Source: Rhynochetos jubatus
Taxonomy: Eukaryota; Chordata; Aves; Eurypygiformes; Rhynochetidae
Assembly: GCA_027574665.1 (NCBI GenBank)
Contig: CM050690.1
Location: 72,149,433 to 72,213,432 of the forward strand
Direction of reading: 5' to 3'
DNA: 64,000 nucleotides
This document shows, in pieces, positions 49,659-60,646 of the stretch; the first letter of the stretch is position 1, and every line of letters starts with the position of its first letter. A program made the translations under genes and the position numbers. Below the pieces are notes generated by a model. The model worked only from the letters and a program-made list of their open reading frames with translations, had not been told where the DNA came from and ran no database searches.

Positions 49659-52600
49659 AGCTGTAGAAAAAGTCAGCCACGCATTCATTTGGAGTTCCTT
49701 GCAAGAAATAACTGCGATTTTCACTGTTTTGGAGAAACTGTTCACTCCTAAGAATTCTCTGTTTCTGAGTGAGAAGAATCTGTTAGTGTGTGCATGGCTA
49801 AATAAAAATCTGATTTAATTTTTTTTTTTAAATCTCCTATCTATATTTTCTTCTTTCAAGTCCTTAGGAAATATTACAAACAATAAACATGGCAACAAAC
49901 TTGCAAAGTAAGTTCTAAATAAGGAAAATTCTCAAATACTGAGCTTCGTTATTTCAGCAAAAACAACAAATTCATGATTGCAGCCTTCCTAAGAGAGCCA
50001 TAAATATTTTTTGCCAGTATGTAGTTCTACCATTTGCAACATGATGTAACACTTGTGATAGTATCAAAAGTTCAAATCATAATATCCTGCCAGGAAGCTT
50101 TAAAGCAGTTTTTGGGCTGCACTAAGTTATCTGGTTGGTATCAAACATAAGATCAGTAGTTTCCCTGTTGATTGTTTACTAACGTGATTTTCTGGATTAC
50201 ACAACAGAAGATACAATTTACAGAACGTAATTGTAGTCACAGAAAAGAAAGTAGAAACAAATGGCAGTGTTGGGTGTTTTTTTCAAAATATTTTATGGTT
50301 AAAGCAAGCAAGGACATCTCTACATGCACAAGGTCCAGACCAGTGGGGAGAGGATGCAGCCACAACACTGAAGCCCAGCAAGGAGTTGGTAACATTAATT
50401 CCTGGCGCTCTGTGTATGACTGCACCAAAGCTATGACTAGATGTCAAAAAGCAGCATATAATCCTGGAAATGCTTTGTAGGTTGAGTTCCTCATTTAAAA
50501 CTAAACAAAAATATGGTGACAATATTTATGCTTGTGACGCTACAGCAGTATTCATGAATTGGCTTCTACATGTGATATCAGGTTCCTTCAAAAGTACGAA
50601 ACCCTCTTCTCCACATATAACCCCCAGATATTATGAGGCTGATATATTAACTAATTCCCATCCGTTGCAAATCACTGTGTAAAATATGCCATGAAACTTA
50701 CTGAGTGATAGGTACCACTTCCCTTCAAAGTGAATACGTTAAGCCTGTTCTTGAGTGTAAATGTTTGATTTCAGATTTTATTGGTTTTGTTGCAAGAGTT
50801 ACTGTTTTCTAAACAAGGAACTTTGAAGAAATCAGTAAGATATGTTGTGAAAGAAAATCAGAAACATGTGATCAAGTGTGAGAACTGGGATGGAACAATT
50901 GTAATGAAAATCGTGCTTTTCTATCATTGTTTCTCAGAGGACAAACTGAAAGGACATAAAATTAATCCTCTTTGCCAAATCAAGCAATGAATCTTCCTAG
51001 GAGAATCTTCAGTGGAAGAATATCCAAGCAGAAAAGCCCAGTTTATCTGGGGTTCTCTAACCATATGGGAAACCGTCACATAAATTTTTGTGAGCCTTTT
51101 TTGAGACATTACAACATGTCTTTGTTAAACATATTGGAGATATATCTGAGCCCTTGAGAGTATTTTCTGAGTACTGAGAACACCAGTGCCCTCCATGCTG
51201 GCATGAGTTTTATAGCAATACAGTAGATACTTTTTCCCTGTTTTTACATAAAAAGAAGAGCTCTTTCTTCACATGTAAATGGGACCATGACCTTCTTCAG
51301 CACTGTGTGTATTTTTTTCAGCACCTGATATAGGTAAATAGCCTCTTCATGGAAAGACTGACTTCCATGTTGTGAAGGAAAAGTATGGAAGCTTTTGTAA
51401 CTTAGAAAGCTGGATACTTAGTGAAGTTTCTTTGCTCCAGGTCGAACAAATAGGAATTCCTGCAGCTCTTACCGTTCCCTCCTCCCATGAGTGTTTGTTA
51501 TCTCCTGCTACATGTAGTCCCTAACAAGATTTGAAACAGATTAAAATCCCTCCTCTCCGTTTGTGGTATCTCGGAGGGTTAGAAGTTCATGAGTTCATTT
51601 TTCCTCCATGTTAAAAATACGTCAGAAGTAAAAAAAAAGAGAGAGGTGAGGAAAGAGAGACAATACAAAGCTTTTTGACACCTTTCAGGTCAAAACCAAA
51701 TAATCACAAATAAAAACAGGGAGAGCACACACAGGTTCATTATTGAGATTGAGGCCTCTCAGTTTGCCAAACCAGTGGCTATTTAAAGATCTTCTACACC
51801 TCGTTTCTATGTTCTTCCCTGGTTGACCTTCCCCAGGCCATGGCTCGATAGGGAAAAATTCACCAAGTGCAAGGAAAAGACCCTTTAATTAGCCACTGCC
51901 CTCTGCAAACAGGGTCACCAAAGCAATGAACTTACTCAGCATGAACCAGTAAAATCCTTTGGTAAGAAGTCAAGCCATAACCACACACCAGGCTACCTCT
52001 TCCTCCCTTCTATGCGTTTCTAGTCCTAACCACATCTCTCCCACAGGGGCCGCAACCTCCAAGTGTTCTATCCCAGCAGGGTCAACCTTGAGTCACTCTC
52101 CAGCCTGCAGATCCCTGGGAAAGCCTTGGCTTGGGGTACAGGGAATAATAAAAGACCTGGAGGGAAGTTCATACTAGGGTCTATACTAAGGAGTTGATCT
52201 GGAAAAGCGAAGGAGCTGGTGCTGAGGACCCAACATTTGCACTATATACCCTTCAGGGTGTCTTTACTTAGGACTAGTTCTGGTCTGGTCACCGGGACCA
52301 AATGCCCACTTGTGCCTACAGCTCACCTGAGGTTATCATAGCTTAGTGTCTCCTAAAAGAAGGCCAGTTACTATCCCCCAAGACTGCTATATGATGTAAA
52401 ACAAGGCACAGTAAGTGAGGACAGACAGGAAATTTTCTTCAAAAGCACTCTCCTGGTCCACACATCATGCCTAGACACCAGGGTCGACCTCTTCCAACAA
52501 GTACATCCACTGTCCTTCTGGGGCAGCCATTCCTCGAGGGCTCTTTCACCTCCTAACCTCTGTCATAATACACACAAGTACCAGTAATACAGCAGGAGGA

Positions 52601-55600
52601 GTCTGACTGACTCCAAGGCAAGCCATTAATTTTTGTATGTTCCTCGTGAACTTTGCTTCTCACATCCCACTGGGAAATCAAAGCCCAAGGTCTGGTTATG
52701 CAGAAAAGTATTTCAAATCCATTTTTCTCTATGCACCAGGGAGAGGTGGGGATCCACAGTGGGCAGGCAGTTTATTTACTGCATATTTTGGTATCCCCTC
52801 CAGTTAGTGTGCAGTATTTAATACATAAAGGAAAGAGGAAAGCAGCACTTCTCTTTGCTTGTGAAGTAGCAGATGCTCTCAGTACATCTCTTTTGGGGTT
52901 CCCTATGTAAAAAATAAACTCAGGGCAATGATTTACACCATTTTCATACTTTCATTTTAGTAATTTCATTAGGTATTGGTATTGCATACTCTTGGTGACC
53001 ACTGTCTGCAGGCACAGTGGAATGAGAGCAAGACCCAGCAATGCCATGTCAGGTCCAGAGAGGAAGGAAGGGGCAGGAACTGCAGCATTACACAATTATA
53101 CTTTTTACATATCCACAGTGCCCAAACCACATCATGCTTTAAAAGACAGTGACTTTCTAAGGGGAAGGTAAACAAAGGTATGGTCTTTAAAGGAAGCTAA
53201 TTTATTTCACAAACATTTTCAAGTCTTAAAAGAAGCCCACCCTACACCCTTTGGGCAGAAGTCTGACTACTGCAAAACAGTAAAACAGCTGAAATTCATT
53301 TCACTGAAAGTAAACAAAACCACAAACCTAGAGATTTAAAATAAATTTTGAGAGCATAAAATAAACCTTTGCCAACAATCCAGTGCCTATTAGAATGACG
53401 GTCTTGGGCTGCTGTTATTTTGAAGAGAAGGTTTTCACAGTATACAATGGCATAATCCAAACCCTGAAATAAGCTCTGCTTTAATTAGGAACTCTGAGCC
53501 TCTCCATGCAGAAAGGCGGGGGAAAAAAGGTCACATTATGCTTGAACACTTGAACAGAGCACAGAAACAGAGAAAGATTTCCTGGTCCAGGCAATTTAAT
53601 TTCTTTTAGCACGAGATGCACAAACTGTATGGATAACCCTCCTTTCCTTCCAAAATACCTCAGTGACTTGAATGGAAAAGCCCTTCTTTTCCCCAGGGAC
53701 AGTCCTGATACCATTTCCTTATGCATGACCTTTGATGTTGCAGTGTGATTCCTAGAAATCTCCCAGCTGCCTGCAGCATGCTTCTCTAGGAGTTACTCAC
53801 ATCCAGGATCAACGTATCTGCCTTAACCATACAGCTTGAAAACATTCAAGCCCTGTCCCTGCACTCACGCCTCAACTCTCTATTTTCCTCCCCTTGCAAC
53901 CACAGGCGCCGTGCAACATGTCTGGAGCTGCGCTGAAGTTCCCCAACAGACTAACCTTCTACGGATGGCATGAAAGTGAAAATGGGGGACAACTTTAATT
54001 CTCTTAAGGTGGGAAATGTGAAATTCACTGTGGCTCACACTGCTTATTTGATATCAACTACAGCTGTTACAAACTGCTCTGGAGCAAATGACCCAAGTGT
54101 TGGTGATAGCAGTCTCCGTACCTAGCGGACAATTACCCACAGTGTTATAGCCAATACCCCTTCATATTCCCATTCCTTTCCCAACTTGTTCAGCCCCAGC
54201 ATCAGCCCGAGAAGCACACTTACCCATTCCTTTTCACTCTCAAGGAAATCTAGGGTGGTGACGACTACCTCCACACAAACCTTTCAGGTTCAAAATGAGG
54301 AAAGGTATAACAGCAAAACACATTCCACCACACACTTCTGTTGGACCTTAAAAGAGTTGCTCAGAAATATTTCTAAATGTTGTTATTCCATCTGCATGTA
54401 TACAAGAAATAAAAAAAAAAAAATGAACACTCCACTTTCCCTCACCACAGGTACTGATCCACTGCTACTGGATCAGACCAACACCTCTTCAGAGGGCTCA
54501 TGTAATTCCTTTTTTCCCCCATACTCTTCCATTTGGCTATTTGATGAGGTTTAAAGAGATGAAGGGAAAGGTGACCATCTATCTCAGTGAAGGTGACGGA
54601 TTACTGCTCAGGAGGGGAAAAGTTTTGCTTTGTTGATTTTTTTTTGACATGATGAGCACTGGTGGCAACTGAAAGAAGGGCTGAGAGGCAGTAAGTCATT
54701 TGAACAAACAATTAATGACTTATCTACGAAAAAAAGAGAGATCATTTAATGGAGCAGTTGTAATGGCACAGAAAAGCAGAACTGTAACTTTAACATCTGT
54801 GGGTTCTTTCTCAGGCAGGTCACTCATGAAAGCAATAAACAAAGACTTGGTCAATACCCAAAAATAACTTCACAAAATCTTGCTGCCCCCATTTTCAAAA
54901 TGAGCTGATCGGACAAAGAGGGACCTTGCCTTTCTTCCAAGTCAGTATTTTTGGAAAAAAAAAACCACTATAATGAGAGGCAAAGATTTATAATAATAAA
55001 GTCTATATGCACGTTTATCCCTTTTCTTCTCTGAGGGACGTCATAGTGATTTTAGGATGCTGCTAGGGAGAACCTTTGGCTTGTATTGGTTTGGAAACAG
55101 GAATTCTTTGCATATCATAGTCATTAACTAGTCTAGGTAGGAATTACTCAATGTTAACCCTGACCTAGATGTACTGGAAAAAATTATCCCTCGATACTAA
55201 GAGCTTTTTCATTCAATAACCAAAAAAGTTGTTTTTCACCCTGGACCATACTTTAAAAAAAAACAACACAAACATGTTTTCCAAACCAGCCTAAATGCAA
55301 AAATGAACATTTACCCTAAAAGCAATTTGTTTAAACTGATGCAACATCACTTCTCATAATATATTTGGATCTATTTCAGCTATTGTTGGAGAAAAACCGC
55401 GAGTCTTGGAGCTCAGAGTGCTCAAGGGCTGCTGTGGCAAGTTTGCGCCATCCCACTGCTGTGCTCGGAGAGCGTTGTGTCATTGGTATGAGGTACAGCT
55501 GCCACGTTGGAGGGCCGAGCATGCAGAATTGGGCTTGGCTACAGTCCTTGCTGCCCCCACCAAGGCACAGATATACACCCTTTTCCCCTAGTAGTAAATG

Positions 55601-57897
55601 CTTGAGCCACCGCCAGCAGCAGGGAGTTCCCCTCTTCAAGGGGAGTCATTCAGTGTCTCTCCGGTCTAGTCAAGCGGGTGAGCAAAGTCCAGGGTTTAAG
55701 AATATCTGTGGAAGAGATTAACACTACAAGAGCTTGGTTTGCAGAAATAGAAGTTTCAAACAGCAATTTTAGCTAACGAGTCAAGGTGCAGGATGAGGAA
55801 AGAACTGCTACTCGTGTCTTTCCAAAAACTGCTTATTCATATCCTCATGAAAAACTGCCTGGACCACATCTCTTGGGTATTTTAAAATAAGCATTTTTTT
55901 CTCCACAACTGAAAGTGATAAAAGTTTCCTGCGATTTAAATATGTAATAAGAGTATGACACACTGGATTTCTGGTAAGAAGCTGTGCTTTGCTTTCCAGC
56001 TCAAACCACAGGATCTCATTCTGAGCTAAGGACGTCACTGGATGGCAGGTGTCACTGGCTGGAAGGACAAGGGACCATGGGGTTGCTCCTGGGAGGGGGC
56101 ACATGAGCACTCACTGCTGGGGCTGCAACCACGGGCAGGGTTGGTGAAGCCCGACAAGATGGTCTTCTGAACCAAGGTTTTGAGTTTATTCCTAGACTGA
56201 ACCAAGAAAGGATTTTAGGTTGGATTAGAAGATTTTTTTAGCGTGTACAAGAGGGTTTCTTGGCCCTCTGGGAAGAACAGTTGAGTCAGGGGGTATACCA
56301 GGGAGAAGGAAGTTGGGCTGCGGTAAACTGCAGAGACGTCAAGGGAGAAGTTTCTGAGCCAAAAGGGAAATGTGTTGTGTTAGGAGGGAAGAGTAAGGGT
56401 GGAAGGCAGAGCAAGCATCCTGTGTGCAGCAAGATGAGGGACAATGAGCATATGGAAATGCCGCTTTCTCCTCGGATTGCACACCCTGGCTTATGCAGCT
56501 CCCTCCTCAGGTGAGGTAGCTACATCAAATAAAACATAAGGAGTACATCCCCCTGCAGAGATATTTTGGCTGTCCCAGCCGAAATTAACTGCTTCGTCTG
56601 GTTTTACCATGTAATCTGACATTGTTTGCTAGCTCAGAACTCGTCATGAACTTGCAGAAGCTTTGCCTGGAAAACTCAAAGGAGAGCGAGATAGTCTTGG
56701 CAAGGGATGGCAGAGTTGCAAAGTGCTCCCTGAGCAGAGCTGCGCTCCTCTGTCTGCACTGCCCACCCCGTGAAGAGCAGAGCAGTGACCTTTCTTCTGC
56801 AGCCTGGAACAGATGGGTTTGGGCTTGTTCACAGACGGTTTGGGGGCACAAGGGAGGAAGGATATTTCAGTCTGTTGATCATTGCCAAGAAAATCTTTCA
56901 ATAAATGAGAAATCATTATTTGTTTGGTATTGGACTAGATTACATCCAGATTCTTCCTCTGTTGGAGCTCGATTGTATTTTATTTCACTTGTGTAACAAT
57001 CCTGGCCCTATCTTGGAGGGGTGGGTTTGCATTTTGGATAACTGCCTGATAAGTGGAAGAATGGGACTCCTCAGCACTTCCCCATGCAGTGCACGTAGCT
57101 TGTACCACACGGCTTTTTTCAGGGGGGTAGAGTTGCGTGAGAGGGAAAATGTTACATTTTTCGCAATACTTAATCACTGTGACTCAAAGACTACTGAAGT
57201 CTCATTTTGGCTTCATGCAGCCCATAACTGATTTCTTGCCCCTTTCTCTGAAATCATGGGGGAGCGACACTGTTTGGCACACAGCAGAACGCTCTGCAGC
57301 GTGGCTCACACTCGGGCTATGGCTGGAATTTCTCAAGTTAGAATTGAATAAAGTGGGAACCAAAAGCATACCCAAAGGATGGAGGTTTGAGGGGCGGTTT
57401 GAGATTGGTTTTTTTTTCCTGGGGATTTCTCCATATCGGTCCTTACTGCCGCTGTCACATGGTTAAGAAAAATAATCACCCCCATGGTCTCTGAAGGTGC
57501 TGTGAGGATCTGTAGACCGGTGCTGTCCCTTTAAGGCAGCTGTCAGGGCCCTGAGGCCACCAGTAAGCCCTACTGACCCTGACTAACCTCTCTCCGGAAC
57601 TCCTTGACAACCACAGTGCCCTGAGACAGGGGATGGAGGCAAAGATGGAGGTCATTTCCCCTATATCATCCTGCTTAGGCAGGAGCAAGAAGCCAGACCT
57701 GCCGTATGGGCCTGGCACCCAGGAGATCAGGGACAGGCTGCATGCATGAGGAAGAAAAAGATGGCCTGGAGGCATGACACCCATGAAACACAGCTGATAG
57801 CTAATGCACCCTGATGGCACTTGGACACATTCTTAGTGCCCAGTTTCTTCATGGATCTCAGTAAATATCTCCTGTTGGTAGCTCCTTACAGAAAACA

Positions 57898-58272
57898 CAC
57901 AGAATCACAGAGTGATTTGGGTTGGAAGGGACCTTAAAGATCTTCCAGTTCCAACCCCCCTGCCATGGGCAGGGACACCCTCCACCAGACCAGGTTGCTC
58001 AAAGCCCCATCCAGCCTGGCCTTGGACACTTCCAGGGCTGGGGCATCCACAGCTCTGGGCAACCTGTGCCAGCTCCTCACCACCCTCTCCATGAAAAGTT
58101 TCTTCCTGATCTCCAATCTAAATCTCCCCACTTTCTGTTTAAACCCGTTACCTCTTGTCCTGTCACTACAGACCCTTGTAAAAAGTCCCCCCCCCCAGCT
58201 TCCTAGTAGGCTCCCTGGAAGCCTGGAAGGCTGCAATAAGGTCTCTGCAGAGCCTTCTCTTCTCCAGGGTCA
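57898..58272 (-). mobile_element. CR1 LINE, 3'-end fragment (about 375 bp)
   Basis: Minus-strand CR1 copy with the terminus CACTCTGTGATTCTGTGTG, the TTGGAACTGGAAGATCTTTA-type 3' UTR signature, and upstream the ORF2 C-terminal sequence with MERVVRSWHRLPRAVDAP and EVSKARLDGALSNLVW. A run of about 10 C near 58187-58196 interrupts the coding part. The truncated 5' edge lies near 58272, in LEKRRLCRDLIAAFQ sequence. Plus-strand open frames at 57912-58351 are its antisense shadows. It lies about 480 bp left of the second LTR, so the two insertions are independent. Confidence 0.95.
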
Positions 58273-58751
58273 ATACGTGCATGGTATTAGAGTGGGAACC
58301 AGGGGGAAAGTCACTGAAAGAAATTGCAGAAGATACCTGAAAAGAATGTAAGCACAGCAAATTGCTTTTCTGATGATTATAAACCTAATATATAACAGAA
58401 ACACTCGTTGTTTCTCACCAGCAACTGATCCTATTGTTATAGGGGTAGCTAAACTCTCATGCCACATACAGGGTCATGATCTGGCCAATAGCCTGGTTCT
58501 GGCAAAGCTCAGTCTCAGGTCTAGAGCTCCTAGAGAGTAAAATGGTGCCTGGATGGAAAAAGCTGTTAAACTGTTCACCACTGACACACTCTACACAGCC
58601 TCATGAATGTGACTGTACCTACCTCAGCAGACCAGCACAGGACTTTGGCATGACTGGAAGGGTCGCCTGATGAGTTTTTGTGCTGTTGCTGTTACTCTGT
58701 TATTCATGTAGTAACAGCTAAGTAGAGATGTAAAAAAAAATAAAGAGTGGG
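58273..58751. other. Unannotated spacer between CR1 and LTR copy 2
   Basis: Unique-looking sequence with no gene. The part next to the LTR (about 58732-58751) is A-rich and shows no primer-binding-site-like sequence, which argues against an attached provirus on this side. Confidence 0.5.
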
Positions 58752-59505
58752 TGTCGTGGTTTAACTCCAGCTAGCAAAATACCATGAAGCCACTCTCACA
58801 AATTCCCCCTCCCTCCAACAGAGGGAAAGAATCAGCGGAAAAAGAAATAAGGAAGCTCGTAAAATAAAGAACTATTTACTAACTAAATCTAAATCAATAT
58901 ATACAGATACTACTAATAATGAATAATTAAAATAGTAGAAAATAAAACATATGATACAATACATACATCACCATCCACTCACCAATGCACACCCAGATGC
59001 TGAGTGATGAAAATCAGACCCAGAGAGCCCGAGACCCACAGCCCGAGAGTGATCGCAGCCCGAGAGCCGCGGCCTGAAGGCCGGAGCCCGGGAGCTGACA
59101 CAGCAGATTCCAAGCAAACCTTATCACTGATAACACGGCCAGAAAACTCAAAACAACCCAGCAGCTCCCACACGAATGAGCCAGCACAGGAGTTGGCAAA
59201 GCAGCTAACGCAGGAGGGTTAGCAAGTGCCCGGGAATAAATGAGCAAGGGAGTAAGGGAGAAAGAAAAGGGCAGAGCAATGGCCACCGGACCCCCTTCCC
59301 CGCCCAAGAGACCGGAACATGACGTACTATGGGATGAAATACTTCCTTGGTCAGTCTGGGTCAGCTACAGTATGAAGAGCAGAGAAAAGACCTTGAATTA
59401 CAGATCATCCCCAACACCAGCTGAGGCCTTATCAGTACTACTCTTAGCAACCTCCTAGTAACCAGGGTAAAGGGAGTTAACTCTTTCCTGACTGAACCCA
59501 GCATA
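58752..59505 (-). mobile_element. Solo LTR of an avian endogenous retrovirus (copy 2)
   Basis: This 754-bp copy belongs to the same family as the LTR at 41046-41798. Shared plus-strand landmarks in the same order are GTGGTTTAAC, AGCTCGTAAAATAAAGA against the matching part of copy 1, AAAATAGTAGAAAATAAA, CATGACGTACTATGG and GTCTGGGTCAGCT, then the terminal GTTAACTCTTTCCTGACTGA. Termini on the minus strand are TATGCTGG (TG changed to TA) and CCACGACA. The flanks GTGGG (58747-58751) and GTGGC (59506-59510) match at 4 of 5 bases, consistent with a slightly eroded 5-bp target-site duplication and so with a solo LTR left by recombination between two LTRs. No viral gene is present. Confidence 0.85.
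59026..59095. repeat. AGCCCGAG repeats and CpG-rich core inside LTR copy 2
   Basis: AGCCCGAG occurs at 59026, 59040 and 59057, followed by a GCCGCGGCCTGAAGGCCGG palindrome-like stretch. This segment is dense in CpG compared with everything else in the window. In copy 1 the equivalent position holds A/C-rich repeats instead. Confidence 0.8.
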
Positions 59506-60620
59506 GTGGCGAGCAGTTGACCTCTCTCAGACAGATGAAAAAAAAAATATTTTTTGGTCTTATAGCACCACAGAGAGAAACAAATCCAAACATTTTTCAC
59601 AATGGTATTGTCTCTTTTTAAATCTTTACAGCTCTTTCAGAAAACACCTATGGTCCAGAGAGCACTGAAATTACTCAACAAAGACTGGAAACATGGACCT
59701 CTGAATGAACTGTCTCAGCCTGTTTCATCAGGTCATTTGGAATCTGAGTCCTGCTGAACCTTCTGAGTAAAATTTATTATCTTTTTTTTTTTTCAATCGA
59801 AAGCCACAAGCTTTAGAAAAAACAATATCTGAGCAAGGCAAGCCGAAAGCCTTTGTGTTTAGCACTGCTGGGAGTGAAGGCAAAGGGCAATGGCACAGAC
59901 AGCTGTGCCATCCAGCTGCTGTGCTGTCACAGATGGGTGGTGGGCCCATCAGCTGGTGTGGACCTTCCTCAAACAGACTCTGGCTATTATCCCTTCTGCT
60001 GGAAAACAGTTTTGTTTTCACTCGAGACGTGAGACAAAAGGCTGGTGTTTCTGCACCAGTTGTGTTTTGTTATACTTTCAATCCATTCTTATTTTATTCA
60101 TCCTGCTTCTCTCCTTTCTTCTCATTTTAATCAGTTCTGATTTTAGTCAGATGCTGCTTTGATTGCTTCTAATTCTCTTTCCACCAGTACTGGAAATATT
60201 CCCCCCTTCCTTCTCACTATCTGCAAGCCATCAGCCAGCTTTAACTTCTCTTTGACCTTCTTGGTGATAAATGTTAACTATTCATTTCACAAAACAGACA
60301 TGGGCTCCCATGTGGTGATTTCCAGCACCTTTAAAGAAACAAATGGCCAGGCTCATTCCTCTGGCAATCTGGGTAGCCCTGGATTTCACCAGCAGCACAA
60401 CTGTAACCACTGCCTTTGTCCGCTCTCTGATGTCCCAATAAGGTGACAATAAGGAAGGGATTATCTATCCAAATTTTGATATTTCTCTGCCACTATTCAA
60501 AAAGAATATGTGAAATTACTTAGGCAATAAGAAAACCTTTTGTTGCAGATGAGGGCTGTTAGTCACAAAGGTTTCAGTAGTTCTAAAGAGCATTTCATTT
60601 TGAAAGCATTCACCTCCCAA

Positions 60621-60646
60621 CAGACTCCATAAGCAGACTCCATAAG
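60621..60646. repeat. Tandem duplication, 2 x 13 bp
   Basis: CAGACTCCATAAG is repeated exactly and directly. It is a small slippage duplication with no other context. Confidence 0.9.

Larger units (their letters stand above)
45349..57897. other. Unannotated stretch
   Basis: Twelve kilobases without a supported gene or transposon. Small items inside are a CpG-containing patch near 46915-47000, an imperfect 19-bp direct repeat at 47391-47426, poly(T) at 49572-49594, a 10-bp tandem repeat at 49636-49658, poly(A) at 54411-54423 and a slightly GC-richer part near 55400-55700. Open frames reach 124 codons (56622-56996, plus) with no known domain. Confidence 0.5.

Noticed and set aside
55376..55721. 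Overlapping open frames in a mildly GC-rich part as an exon
   Set aside because: Both strands are open together, no domain is recognised and no clean acceptor/donor pair bounds a single frame, so base composition explains it.
41046..59505. The two LTRs as the ends of one 18-kb provirus
   Set aside because: They share family and strand, but the 17 kb between them holds no gag, pol or env trace, no primer-binding site left of copy 2, no polypurine tract right of copy 1, and an independent CR1 insertion. Copy 2 also has its own near-matching target duplication. The copies differ substantially from each other.
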